Shown here piece by piece: positions 20,799 to 32,594 of a DNA stretch of 64,000 nt. The DNA comes from Stomoxys calcitrans (taxonomy: Eukaryota > Arthropoda > Insecta > Diptera > Muscidae): contig NC_081553.1 in NCBI RefSeq assembly GCF_963082655.1, forward strand, positions 47,489,527 to 47,553,526, written 5' to 3'. How positions within the stretch are numbered: the stretch's first letter is position 1; the number at the start of each line of letters is the position of its first letter. The position numbers and the translations under genes were made by a program. Under the pieces are notes generated by a model. The model saw nothing but the letters and a program-made list of their open reading frames with translations. It ran no database searches and was not told where the DNA came from.

Positions 20799-23666
20799 TA
20801 TTCACAAGGCCACATGGCTGTCACCCGATCAATACATGAGCAACGAAATTGATCACGCTGTGATAGATGCACGGCGTGTCAGATGTCCGATCGATCCGTG
20901 GAGCGAATATAGATTCGGATCATTACCTTGTTGCAGCAAAGGTTCGCACCCATTTGAACATGGCGAGGAAAGTAAGATCTGACACTGCACGGAAGCTGGA
21001 CATTGAAAAGCTGCAAACACAACAGATGGCAGCGGCATACTCCACTCGACTGACCCAACTGCTTGATGAAAGCACTCCTTGTTCCGATGATATAATGGGG
21101 CAGTGGCAAACTATTGCCCACTCCATGAAAAATGCCTCGAAATCCGTATTTGGGAACCGGAAGTCTCCCCCAAGAAACCCATGGTACGACCAAAAGTGTC
21201 GAGATGCTACTGAAGCCGAGAATGCGACATATAAAGCAATCCTGCCATCAGTAGCAACGCGTCAGATGAAGGAGAGGTATCGCGAAAAAAGGAGAGAGGA
21301 GAAACGTCTATTCTGCAGAAAGAAAAAGGAAATGGAAAATCGTGAGTGTGAGATGTACAGGAGTCAGAATGAAGTCCGGAAATTCTACCATAAAATCAAA
21401 CCGAAGGCTTTGGTACAGGCACATCCTCTTGCGGAGACAAAGAAGGAAATCCGGCAAGTGACACAGATAGCATGCTGGGGATATGGAAAGAACATTTTAC
21501 CCAACTGCTAGTGTCCGACGTTGGCGGTGAAGAGGATACCGCAGAACCAATTCCAGATAATGGTATAGAATGTTTACCTCCTAGTCACAATGAGGTCCAA
21601 GTAGCAGTGACCCGACTACAAGGCAACAGGAGCCGACGGGTTACCCGCTGAACTATTTAAGATCGAAGGCGACACGCTGATAAAACGTATGCATCTGCTT
21701 GTCTCCAGCGATCTGGAAAGAACGCATATCCTATAATTGGAACCTCAGCATACGTCCCATACACAGGAAAGAAGACAAGACGGAATGCGCCAACTATGGA
21801 GGAATAAGTCTCTTCCCCATTGCATACAAGATACTCTCGAGCGTACTGTGTGAAAGATTAAAACCTAAAGTCAATGAGTTAATTGGGCCCTATCAATGCC
21901 GCTTTAGACCTGGTAAATCCAGTAACAGTGACCCGACTAAAGAACCACAAGGCAGCAGGAGCCGAAGGGTTACCCGCTGAACTATTTAAGACCGGAGCTG
22001 ACACGCTGATAATGCGAATGCATCAGCTTATCTGCGCAATCTGGCTAGAAGAACGCATACCCGATGATTGGAACCTAAGCATGCTATGTCCCGTACATAG
22101 GAAAGAAGACAAGAAGGAATGTGCCAACTACAGAGGAATAACTCTTCTCCCAATCGCATACAAGATACTCTCGAGCGTACTGTGTGAAAGTTAAAAACCA
22201 AAAAGTCAATGAGATAATTGGGCCCTATCAATGCCGCTTTAGACCTGGTAAATCCAGTAGCAGTGACCCGACTAAAGAACAACAAGGCAGCAGGAGCCGA
22301 TGGGTTACCCGCTAAAATATTTAAGACCGGAGGCGACGCCTGCTAAGGCGTATGCATCAGCCTGCCTGCGCAATCTGACTAGAAGAACGCATATCCGATG
22401 ATTGGAACCTCCCGTACACAAGAAAGGAGGCAAGACGAAATGTGCCTACTACAGAGGAATAGGTCTCCTACCCTTCACATACAAGATGTTCTCGAGCGTA
22501 CTGTGTAAAAGATTATCAATGCGGCTTAAGAACTGGTAAATCCACCCTAGACCTGATATTCACACTGCTCCAAATGCTGGAAAAGACCCGAGAAGGACAA
22601 ATCAACACCTACCATCTCTTTGTTGACTACAAAGCCGCCTTCGATACTCCTTTACGTTCAAAGGTATTTCAAGCCATATCTGAGTTTGGTATCACTGCAA
22701 AATTAATAAGACTCTGCAGGACTTCATTTCCCGATACCCGTTCCTTAGTAAGAATAGGAAAGAATCACTGCGAACCATTTAATACCAAACGAGGTTTCAG
22801 ACAAGGAGACAGCCTATCGTGTGATCTCTTTAATATTCTGCTGGAGAAGATTATACGATTTGCAGATGTGAATAGATATGGCACACTAAATACAAGACAA
22901 CGCATGCTACTCGCCTATGCCGACGACATCGATATCATAAGTCGTTCACCGGAAGTAGTAACTGCAGCCTTTGAAAGAATCGAAAGAGAGTTGGGGAAAA
23001 TGGGTCTGGCCATTTACTGCCAGAAATGGATGGTTTTAACTGCCAAGAAGCCTTGCACAACCGAGCAGATATAGAAAATGGAGAAAGTTGGGAAACACAA
23101 CTTTGAGATAGTCAGCAACTTTACGAAACGTGAGACACCAATTTTGAGATAAATCGAAGATTAATGCTGACAAAGAGATGCTACTTTGGACTAAGTTTAG
23201 AAACAAGGCCACCTTTCGACAGACGAAGTTTACACTATATAAGACTCTGACACTACCCGTGTTGTTATATGGTTCTTAGGCACGGGTACTTGTGAAAGCA
23301 GACGAGACAGTACTAGGAGTGTTTGAGAGAAAGTTTCTTTGTAAAATATATGGACCAGTTGCCGTTAATGGAGAATATGTGCGTCGTATGAAACACGAGC
23401 TGTATGACGACGATAGCATTGTTACACGTTTCAAACTACAACGGCTGTGTTGGCTAGGTCATGTTGCCAGAATGGATGAAGAAGATCCAGCAAAGGAGTC
23501 TTTTGAAGGCAAACACGGTACTACACGCAAACCGGGACAACCAAAAGCCCAAATGGTGGGAGACACATCGAAATTTGGTGTCAGAGATTATAAAATGAGC
23601 ACAGAAGATCGAGGCGCTTGGAACGCTATTCCACGATCGGCTAGTGGAACAAATGTTTTGTCATAG
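20799..23666 (+). pseudogene. RTE-type linker, reverse transcriptase and C-terminus, broken
   Basis: The linker (20867-21511) includes NPWYDQKCRDATEAENATYK. RT segments follow: LSMLCPVHRKEDKKECANYR, GITLLPIAYKILSSVLCE, then FVDYKAAFDTPLRSKVFQAI, GFRQGDSLSCDLFNILLE and LLAYADDIDIISRS with intact YADD (22574-23074). The C-terminal part (23292-23666) has FERKFLCKIYGPV and LCWLGHVARMDEE. The RT palm entry is triplicated and several stops interrupt the chain. Confidence 0.88.
21605..22540 (+). repeat. Tandem triplication of an RT segment (321 and 335 bp)
   Basis: CAGTGACCCGACTA occurs at 21605, 21926 and 22261; each time the sequence runs through CTCTCGAGCGTACTGTGTGA to the CAATGCCGCTTTAGACCTGG region and then jumps back. 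Copy 2 of the element has this segment once (53500-53840). The junction TCCAGTAGCAGTGACC joins GGTAAATCCA to GTAGCAGTGACC, with a short CCA overlap. Confidence 0.9.
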
Positions 23667-23682
23667 CCAATTGAAATAAAGA

Positions 23683-24354
23683 GTATTATTGATTACTTAA
23701 TAAATAACATCCGAATTCATTCATTTCATGAGACATGTTATGCTTAGATGAAGTGATATTTCGAGGGATCACTTTGGCATGTGTTTACACCATTTCCAGT
23801 TACATGCTTATTCAGGCTAACTACGGAAGGATATTTTAAGTGTACGCCGCGCACGCCGCATATCTAAGTACATTTGAGATAGACAAGAGAATGAATCCTT
23901 GACCAAAGCCACATTTCATTAATTCTCTAGCTTGGGCCGATTATCTATTAAATGAAAGATGGGCTGCACATTCTACCACCTCCAATGATGAAGTTTTAAA
24001 GTGACAAATTTTGTTCTTAAGACAGACTAAGTTTGTTGCAGTTTATGATGTGTTGACATCAACTTTTAAGGAGTACACACTTTTACAACCCCATTCCTAA
24101 TGAATTGAGCAGAATACGAAAATGTAAATTAAAAATGTTTATCACATTACCATAAGGTGATAAGAACGCTATTTGCATAGCAACACATAATTGCTTTCAC
24201 TAAATTTTATCAAGGAAGCTGCCGTTCCAAATTTAAAGTTGATTTTCATTGGAACAATCAAATAATGTTTGCCTAGATTTGCACCTTTGAGAGTTTACTT
24301 CATTATGAAATCTTTATATGGGAGCTACATCGAAATGGGAGACTATGTGTTTTT
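23683..24354. other. AT-rich sequence without recognised gene
   Basis: No open frame or repeat of note was found. Confidence 0.55.
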
Positions 24355-25846
24355 CATTTGACCAACCGAAACGGGCCCGCTCTGCTGCGCCTTCTTAACT
24401 CTCTAGTGTCTTTTTAGGGAGGAGACACTTCGCCTAGAATGTGGATATCGAATTCGTGTCACTGTAGCCCATATCTGCCTATGACGCTAAAAAAAAAGTT
24501 CTGTTTTGAGGGTGGAGTGGATATCAATTTCGTGACTTCTATAAAAGCTATTTAGGAGTAGAGTCCCAAATAGTCCCAAATTTAGCTATTTGGGAGTAGA
24601 GTCCCAAATAATCCCAAATTTAGCTATTTGGGAGTAGAGTCCCAAATAGCTTTTATAGAAGTCACATATTGCAATGGTCAATAAATAGGTATTTTAGGGT
24701 GGGACGACCCCCCAAACATATGGCTCTTCAATTGGATGTCAAATTCGATTTTTTTTCTCAAGCACCTTTCGTTTGAACCGTAATTTGTCGTGATTGGTCT
24801 ATATATCCATGTGCCGGGTGGCCCCCGAGGCACCCGACCTCAACAATACAAACCATGTTTTGTTTCAGGTCACTGTAAGAGTGCAAGAAAAAATTTCGAT
24901 CGAATTGCATTACAAATCTCCGATATCTTGTTTTTTGAAAAGTAGGGCATAGTTCTTTTTAGGCGAGTGATGGCAACTCAGATATTTCGACTCAAATATC
25001 GATATTAAATAGAAATGGTGTTTTTGAAAATAAGGTAATGAGAAGTGCTCTTTAGGGGAGACATTTCGACTCAAATATGGATATCAAATTCGTGTCCACT
25101 CCCAAATCCATTTACTTTGAACCCCATATTGTTATGGTCGGTAGGTATGAACCATTTGGAGGGTGTTTTGGAGATGGGGCGCCCACCGGCGCTTTGAAAA
25201 TAGTTATCAAATCCATTCTTTACTCCTAAATACCGTTGATTTGAGCTACATATTGCCACAGTCGGCTTATGTGCCCATTTGGGGGTGATGCGACCTCCCA
25301 TAACTTTGACCTAATTTTCTATGTCATATTTGTAATCTACTGCCGAATACTTTTTATTTAAGTCCCATATTGACATGAACGTCGAATATATCTGTTTAGA
25401 TGAGTTTTGGTCTTGGGGTGGCCCGCTGGGTACTTTGACCCAAAATTTTAATATGATATTCGTAACCTTTCATTTGATACCCATATTGTGCCTAACGACA
25501 AACTTTTGATTTTGGCCCATATCCGCAATCTACTCCGGAATGCCTTTCATTTGAGTCCCATATTGTCATGATCGTCCAAAAAACCTATTTTAGGGGGTGT
25601 TGGGGTTGGGGCGGCCCCCCAGTTACTTCGACCCAATGAAATTCGTACTCTACTCCTGAATACCTTTCATTTGAGTCCCATATTGTCCTGATCGGTACAC
25701 TTTTACTTTTGGGATAAGGGGGAAGGTCCGCCCCCCTTCCGATACAGCCTATGTTTCCTTCCAGACCAATCTACACAATCTGTGAAAATTTCAAGGTAAT
25801 CGGTTCAGCCGTTTTTAATTCTATAAGGAACAAACAAACAAACTCA
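24355..25846 (-). mobile_element. Helitron-like element, reverse orientation
   Basis: On the minus strand it starts near TTTGTTTGTTTGTTCC (25830), passes the TTGAAATTTTCACAGATTGT and CGGAAGGGGGGCGGACC blocks, then units with CAATATGGGACTCAAATGAA, and ends in TTAAGAAGGCGCAGCAGAG and GGGCCCGTTTCGG near 24370. The CTAG terminus is not preserved. A 40-bp scrap resembling the SINE head lies at about 24460-24495. Confidence 0.6.
24532..24665. repeat. Palindrome holding three tandem hairpins
   Basis: Outer arms GTGACTTCTATAAAAGC and its complement (22 bp each, 24532-24553 and 24644-24665) enclose three consecutive inverted units of the form CTATTTGGGA-GTAGAG-TCCCAAATAG, separated by about 11 bp. 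The unit word derives from the GGGAGTAGAG motif of Helitron-like units. Confidence 0.85.
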
Positions 25847-26572
25847 TTTTTATACCCTCCACCATAGAATGGGGGTATACTAATTTCGCCATTCTGTTTG
25901 TAAGTCCTCGAAATATTCGACTAAGACCCCATAAAGTATATATATTCTTGTTCGTCGTGACATTTTAAGTCGATTCAGCAATGTCCGTCCGCACGTTTGT
26001 CAAAAGCACGCAAACTTTCGAATGGGTTAAGCCAGCCGCTTGAAATTTTGCACAAATACTTCTTATTTGTGAAGGTCGGTTGGGCTTGTAAATGGGCTAT
26101 ATCGGTCCATGTTTTGGTATAGCTGCCATACAAACCGATCTCGGGTCTTGAATTCTTGAGCCACTAGAGGGCACAATTTTTATCCGATTTGGCTGAAATT
26201 TGGCATGAGGTGTTTTGTTATGACTTTTAACAACTGTGCTGAGTATGGTTGAAATCAGTCCATAACCTAATATAGCTGCCATATAAACCGATCTCGGGTC
26301 TTGACTTCTTGAGCCACTAGAGGGCACAATTCTTATCCGTTTTGGCTGAAATTTTACATTAAGTGTTTTATTACGACATCCAATAACTGTGCCAAATATG
26401 TTTCAAATCAAATTTCAAATCAAACGGATCCTCCCACGACCTTCAACATGCATGTCAAATATGGTCTGAATCGGCCTTTAGCCTAATACTGCTCCCATAT
26501 AAAGCGATCTCCCAATTTTACTTCTTGAGTCCCAAAAAGACAAAATTCTTATTTGATTTGGGCGCCTCAGAC
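25847..26572 (-). mobile_element. HINE-like element, 5'-truncated
   Basis: It opens with TTTTTATACCCTCCACCATA and GGGGGTATACTAATTTC, then ATATATTCTTGTTCGTCG and a reduced TCCGTCCGCACG stretch, followed by reverse-oriented units with AGCTGCCATATAAACCGATC. It changes to Helitron-like sequence near 26573. Confidence 0.78.
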
Positions 26573-27700
26573 ACCAAAACATAAACTTTTTTATTAGATT
26601 TATGTTCTACTTTTAAATACCTTTCATTTGATACCCATATTGCCCAAAGCGGTAAAGTGTCCTGTTGGGGGTTGGGGGACCCCTCGAACATTTTGGTTGA
26701 AATTTGTATACCAAGTTCGCACCCTACTCTTAAATACCTTTCATTTAATACCCATATTGTCCCAATCGGTAAACAAGTCCGTCCTGGTGGGTTTTGGGAT
26801 GGGGCGTCCCCTCAAGTTGTTTTGACCCCAAAATTGTATACCAATTTCGTGTTTTTGGGGTAACATATAAAATTTCGCTTAAATCGGTGCACGCATCTTC
26901 GAGATCTGGCGTTTTTGAAAATTGGGACATGGGGAGGGTCCGCCCCCCCCTTCGGATATCAAAAAATTTAGTAGCATATTTTCATTGGGGGCCCAGATTT
27001 GTACTCTACTTTTAAATACCTTTCATTTAATACCCATATTGCCCAAAGCGGTTTATAAGTTCTGTTGGGGATTTTTTGGGGGGGTGGGGGACCCCTCGAA
27101 CATTTTGGGTGAAATTTGTATAACAAGTTCGTACTCTACTCTTAAATACCTTTCATTTAATACCCATATTGTCCCAATCGGTAAACATGTCCGTCCTGGT
27201 GGGTTTTGGGATGGGGCGTCCCCTCAAGTTTTTTTGACCCCAAAATTTTATACCAATTTCGTGTTTTTGGGGTAACATATAAAATTTCGCTTAAATCGGT
27301 GCACGCATCTTCGAGATCTGGCGTTCTAGAAAATTGGGGCATGGGGGAGGGTCCGCCCCCCCATCGGATATCAAAAAATTTAGTACCATATTTTCATCGG
27401 GGGCCAGATTCGTACTCTACTTTTAAATACCTTTCATTTAATACCCATATTGCCCAAAGCGGTGAATAAGTCCTGTTGGGGATTTTTTGGGGGGTGGGGG
27501 ACCTCCCGAATACTTTGGGCGAAATTTTTTACACCAAGTTCGTACTCTACTCTTAAATACCTTTCGTTTGATACCCATATTGTCCCATGTCCTTTCGGGT
27601 GGGTTTTGGGATAGGGCGTCCTCCCAGGTTATATGATCCGAAAATGTTATACCAATTTCGTATTTTTGGGGTTTCTATAGCAACTATCGCCTAATAGACC
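26573..27700 (-). repeat. Helitron-like higher-order tandem repeat of about 400-410 bp
   Basis: TGCCCAAAGCGG recurs at 26641, 27040 and 27451. Each long unit contains three smaller units (CTTTCATTTAATACCCATAT), the GGGGCGTCCCCTCAAG block and the GAGATCTGGCGTT block, and the copies are closely similar. The last long unit is incomplete. Confidence 0.8.
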
Positions 27701-27826
27701 GGTCTCAATATTTAAATTTTTGAGTTCCAAGAAGTCACATTTTGTCTCAGATTTTGATCAAATGTGGGCAGAGAGTTTTTTGACACACTCAATGATCAGT
27801 GCTAATTAATGTACACCTAGTCCTTC

Positions 27827-28128
27827 AGACCACCGTGGGACAGAAGTTAGCATGTCCACCTATCTCGCCGAACGTCCGGGTTCAAATCCCGCCGTGAACA
27901 TCAACTTAATGTTCAGCGGTGGTTATCCCCTTACTAATTCTGTCTACATTTGAGGAGTATCCATTTTAAAACTTCTTTATCAAGTGGTGGCGCTAGAGCC
28001 GCAAAGTCTCGGACTCGGACTCGGCATAAAAAAGGAAGCCTCTTATCATTGAGCTTAACCTTTAATCGGACTACACTCATTGATTGATTGAGAGAAGTAT
28101 CCCATGTTCCTTAACGGAATGTTCATCG
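27827..28128 (+). mobile_element. tRNA-derived SINE, full-length but diverged
   Basis: The head has a worn A box (GTGGGACAGAAGTTAGC) and a B box GGTTCAAATCC at 27879-27889, then TTCAGCGGTGGTTATCCCC, CATAAAAAAGGAAGCC and the 3' part TTCCTTAACGGAATGTTCAT. It is the family of 12639-12959. No target duplication was found by eye. Confidence 0.8.
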
Positions 28129-28849
28129 TCCTTAATTTCGATGTAGCTCTCCGAAAAATCGAACTACCATCTTTACTACTGGAGCACGTGGAAGCTGCAG
28201 TTTTCATAAAAATCTAAATAATTTCATACACTTGTTCTTCTGCCAGCAATTCTACTCCAGGATTATGCTCAATTAATGAGATATCATTAAATTCCTATAT
28301 CCCCATTTAAAGTTCGAAGTCATGTTCCAATGTTTAAAATACCGCCCTAAGCTCAAAGCTATAAAAGTAAATTTATGATTGCGTTAAGTTAATTACCAAC
28401 TCGAACAACTCTACACCCAAACAAGTACCCGGTCTATCAACAACCCTCCAAAAATATTACTAAACTGCTCCTCCTCCTCCACCATGTTATGAACTTTGTT
28501 CTATAGCCATGGAAAATACCGATAATGTGAACAACATTTTAAAATAAATTTTGTTGCTCAAATTACCCCCCAAGCGGAGATGATGTTATTGGTACTTTTA
28601 ACAGCAGCAACAGCGACAACAACAGCAGCAGCAGGAACAGCAATAATGGCAGCAGGATTTTATGTAAACTAATTAAGCGTTTCCACACTCAAAAATGTGC
28701 CATCCTTCTGTGGGCTATGAAAAATGGGACAGAGAGGAGAGAAAAGTTTGTTGTGTAAATTGGTACTATTTTTGGTACCTTTTTACAAACAATGGAAACG
28801 TACCAAACCTAAAACTCCTTTGGTATAATATTTTAAACTTTAGATTGAA
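28129..28849. other. AT-rich sequence with a CAG/CAA tract
   Basis: A CAG/CAA-rich stretch at about 28598-28658 (GACAACAACAGCAGCAGCAG) resembles glutamine codons but has stops close by in every frame inspected, so it is taken as a microsatellite. Confidence 0.5.
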
Positions 28850-30912
28850 GGATCGCTCTAAGTGGCAGTTATATCCAAAAAAGCCCTATCTGAACCATAT
28901 TGGGAACAGATATCAAAGGGCTAACATACCTCATAGTGTAAAATCTCAGACAAATTGGGTAACAAATGCGTCTTTTATGGGTACAAGGTCTTCAATCGGG
29001 AGATCGGTATAAATGGCAGCTATATATAAATAAAGTCCGATCTAGAGCATTCTCTGAGCGATTATCGAAGGTCTTAACACAACTACCTGTTGCAATGGCT
29101 TCTTCAGCCTAAAAATGCCATATCGGATGAAAAATATACATGGGAGCTATATCTAAGTCTGAACCGATTTTAACGAAATTTTGCACACATGTTGGGACGT
29201 CAAATAAAACATCTCGTGCAAAAATTTCCAAAGGTCGGATCAAAATTGTGGTTACTACAGTCTAAATATACGACATCGGATGAAAGATATACATGAGCGC
29301 TATATCTTTATCTGAACCGATTGTAACGAAATCTCGCACACGTGTTAAGATGTTGAATAAAACATCTCGTGCTAAATTTTGTAAAGATCGTATAAAAATT
29401 GTGGCTTCTACAGCATAAAAATGCTATATCGCATGAAAGATATACATGGGAGCTATATCTTTATATGAACCGATTTCGACGAAAGTTTGCACACGTATGA
29501 GCATGTTAAATAAAACACCTCATGCCAAATTTTGTAAAGATTGGATCCAAATTGTGGCTTCTAGAGTCTAAAAATGCCATATCGGATGAAAGATATATAT
29601 AGGAGCTATATCTTAATCTGAACCGATTTTTATGAAATTTGGCACACATATGAAGACGTCAAATAAAGCACCTCATGCAAAATTTTGCAAAGATTGGATT
29701 AAAAATGGGGCTTCTAGAGCCTAAAAATGCCATATCGGATGAAAGATATACAAGGGAGCTATATCTCTATCTGAACCGATTTTAACGGAATTTTGCATAC
29801 ACTTTGGGACGTCATTTAAAACATCTCTTACAATTTTTTGTTAAGATCGAATCTAAATTGTCGCTTCCACAACCTAAAAATACCACATCGGATGAAAGAT
29901 ATACATGGGAGCTATATCTTTATCTGAACCGATTCCGACGAAATTTTGTACACGTGTTGGGCCATCAAATAAAACATCTTGTGCAAAATTTTGCAAAGAT
30001 CGGATCCAAATTTTGGCTACTACAACCTAAAAATGCCACATCGGATGAAAGATATACAAGGGAGCTATATCTTTATTTGAACCGATTTTAACGAAATTTT
30101 GCACACACTTTGGGACGTCATTTAAAACATCTCTTACAAATTTTTGTTAAGTTCGGATCAAAATTGTCGCTTCCACAACCTAAAACTGCCACATCGGGTG
30201 AAAGATATACATGGGAGCTATATCTTTTTCTGTACCCATTTTAACGAAATTTTGGACACGTATTGGGACGTCAAGTAAAGCAACTCATGCTAACTTTTGT
30301 AATGATCGGACCAAAAGTGTGGCTTCTACAGCCTAAAAATGCCACATCGGATGAAAGATATACATGGGAGCTATATCTAAATCTGAACCGATTTCTACGA
30401 AATTTCACACACATATTAAAACGTTGGATAGAACTTCTCGTACCAAATTTTGTAAAGATCAGTCCAAAACTGTGGCTTCTATAGCCTAAAAATACCACAT
30501 CGGATGAAGGATATACATGGGAGCTATATCTTTATCTGAACCGATTCCGACGAAATTTCGCACACGTGTTAAGATGTTAAATAAAACATCTTGTTCAAAA
30601 TTTGGTAAAGATCGGACCAATATTGTGGCGTCTACAGCCTAAAAAGACCATATCGGATAAAATATATATATGGAAGCTATATCCAAATCTGATCCGAATT
30701 TATTTAAAACCAATAGCATTTGACCTTGGACCAAAAGAGAGATTTGTGCAAAATTTTACGACAATCGGACATCAAATGGGACCTGCACCTTGATTACAAG
30801 AATACATGGGCAGACAGACAGACAGAGCGATGGACCGACGGACATAGCTAAATCGAATCAGGATGTAATTCTAAGCCGATCGGTATACTTATCAATGGGT
30901 CTAGATCTTCTG
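28850..30912 (+). mobile_element. HINE-like element dominated by a 153-bp array
   Basis: The 5' end is missing or unrecognisable. Two units of one type (28850-29100) precede eleven units of another, and the 3' block follows with CAGACAGACAGAGCGATGG, AGCTAAATCGAATCAGG and ATACTTATCAATGGGTCTAG. The terminal GGTGGAGGGTATA is absent. The minus- and plus-strand frames in the array are by-products of a period divisible by three. Confidence 0.75.
29112..30690 (+). repeat. Eleven-unit tandem array, period exactly 153 bp
   Basis: The base before GGGAGCTATATCT (or its variant) lies at 29141, 29294, 29447, 29600, 29753, 29906, 30059, 30212, 30365, 30518 and 30671: ten intervals, all 153. Units differ by many substitutions (for example CATATCGGATGAAAG, CACATCGGGTGAAAG), yet show no net length change. 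Each has ATCGG upstream and CCGAT downstream of AGCTATATCT. Confidence 0.93.
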
Positions 30913-30940
30913 CTTCTTAGCTTTGCAAATAAATGCACAA

Positions 30941-31200
30941 AGTTTGTTTGTTCCGAGTAGACTCAAAAACGGCTGAACCCATTTTCATGAAATTCAAATA
31001 TCCAAGAGGGACGCCCAAACCCAAAACCCACCCAAGGGAACATGTTAACCGATTTCAGAGTAGAGTACGAACTTGATATAACAATTTGACCCCAAGTGGG
31101 ACGGGGGTCCGCCCCACCACCAAAAATTACATGTTTAGCAATTCGGGCAATATGGGTATCAAATGAAAGGTAATTGGAAGTAGAATACGAAACTTCTATA
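30941..31200 (+). mobile_element. Helitron-like 5' fragment
   Basis: AGTTTGTTTGTTCCGAGTAG and CTCAAAAACGGCTGAACCC open it, then one or two units follow up to ATGAAAGGTAATTGG. It is cut by the next HINE-like element. Confidence 0.65.
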
Positions 31201-31204
31201 AAAA

Positions 31205-32461
31205 CAAGTGCTAAGTTCGGCCCGGCCGAAGTTTATATACCCTTCACCATGAATCGCATTTGTCAAGTTCTTTTCCCGTTGTCTCTTTTTTGGCAAACAA
31301 AAGAAAGGATTGAATAAAAGAAAAGAATTGCTATGCTATTGGACCTATATCAAGTTATGGTCCGATTCGGACCATAATGGAATTAATGTTGGAGGCCATA
31401 GTAGAAATCTTCAGAATAAACGAATAAGAAGTCAAGGTCCAAGATCGGTTTATATGGCAACTATATCAAAACATTGACCAATATGGCCCAGTTACAATCC
31501 CAACCGACCTACGCCTATTGGAAGTACTTGTGCAAGATTTCAAGCGGCTAACTTCACTCCTTCGAAAGTTAGCCCTCTTTCGAAAGACAGTCAGACGGAC
31601 GAATAAGGCTAGATCGACATAAAATGTCATGACGATCAAGAATATATAGACTTTATGGGGTCTATACCAAGTTATGAACCGGTTGGGGCCATACTTGGTT
31701 TGGCTGCTGGAGACCAAAGTGGAATTTATTGTGCAAAGTTTCAGCCAAATCGGATAAGAATTGTGCCCTATAGTGGCTCAAGAAATATTTCAGCTAAATC
31801 GGATAATAATTGCGCTCTCTATCGGTTCAAGTAGTCAAGATCCAAATTCGGTTTATATGGGGCTTGTATAAGGTTGTGAACCGATTTCAGCCATACCTGG
31901 CGCAGTTGTTGATTGTCAAACCAAAACACTTCATGCAAATTTTCAGCCAAATGGGATAAGAATTACTCCCTCTAGAGCCTCAAGAAGTATAATCGGGAGA
32001 TCGGTTTATATTGGAGCTATATCAGGTTGTGAACCCATTTGAACCATATATAGCGCTGTTGTTAATGATTAAACCAAAGCACTTCATAGAAAATTTCAGC
32101 CAAATAGGATAAGAATTACGCCCTCTAGCGGCTTAAGAAGTCAAGATGCGATATCGGTATATATGGGAACTTCATGCAAATTTTCAGACAAATCGGATCA
32201 GAATTGCGGCCTCTAGAGGCTAAAGATGTATAATCGGGAGATCAGTTTATATTGGAGCTATATTAGGTTATGAACCGATTTGAGCCATACTTAGTACATT
32301 TGTTTATGGTCAAACTAATTTCAAATTTCAGCCAAATCGGATAATAATTGCGCCCTCTAGCGGCTCAACAAGTCAAGATCCGAGATCGGTTTATTTTGGA
32401 GCTTTATCAAGTTGTGAACCGATTTAGACCATACTTGGCAGAGTTGATGGAAGACATGTAT
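31205..32461 (+). mobile_element. HINE-like element, rearranged
   Basis: The 5' end CAAGTGCTAAGTTCGGCCC and ATATACCCTTCACCATG is followed by a short body and a 3'-like block (31500-31660, with CAGTCAGACGGACG), but then more internal units follow to about 32460 instead of the usual terminus. Two elements appear joined near 31660. Confidence 0.65.
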
Positions 32462-32594
32462 ACCAAACGTGACAATATGGGATTCTAATAAAAGGTATTT
32501 GAAAGTTAAGTAAAATTTTTTTTAAATTCTGGACCTTGTCGAAAGGAGGCTGGAAGCATTTAAGGGCGTATGCGAAGCACAGGGGACCAGCTAG
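32462..32594 (+). mobile_element. Helitron-like 3' fragment
   Basis: One unit (CAATATGGGATTCTAATAAA) leads to GGCGTATGCGAAGCACAG and ACCAGCTAG ending at 32594. Confidence 0.5.

Larger units (their letters stand above)
18982..23682 (+). mobile_element. RTE-type LINE, copy 1, interrupted and rearranged
   Basis: A 5' leader of about 330 bp precedes an APE endonuclease (19314-19860), then comes a HINE-like insertion (19893-20798), the linker and RT (20800-23070), and a C-terminal region ending at GTCATAGCCAATTGAAATAA. The RTE assignment rests on NVRTLYREG, LQEVRW and the C-terminal LCWLGHVARM. Removing the insertion rejoins the flanks just as in copy 2. A tandem triplication of part of the RT lies at 21605-22540. 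Many stops and shifts show it is dead. Confidence 0.88.

Noticed and set aside
24355..24380. Helitron 3' terminus with CTAG in the reverse copies at 24.37 and 38.30 kb
   Set aside because: Both read GGGCCCG followed by altered sequence without CTAG, so their precise ends cannot be set.
28598..28658. Possible polyglutamine exon
   Set aside because: CAG/CAA codons occur, but no long open frame, splice site context or flanking coding resemblance was found.
29112..30690. CRISPR-like array
   Set aside because: The units are continuous tandem repeats without short repeat-spacer alternation, and the context is eukaryotic transposon DNA.
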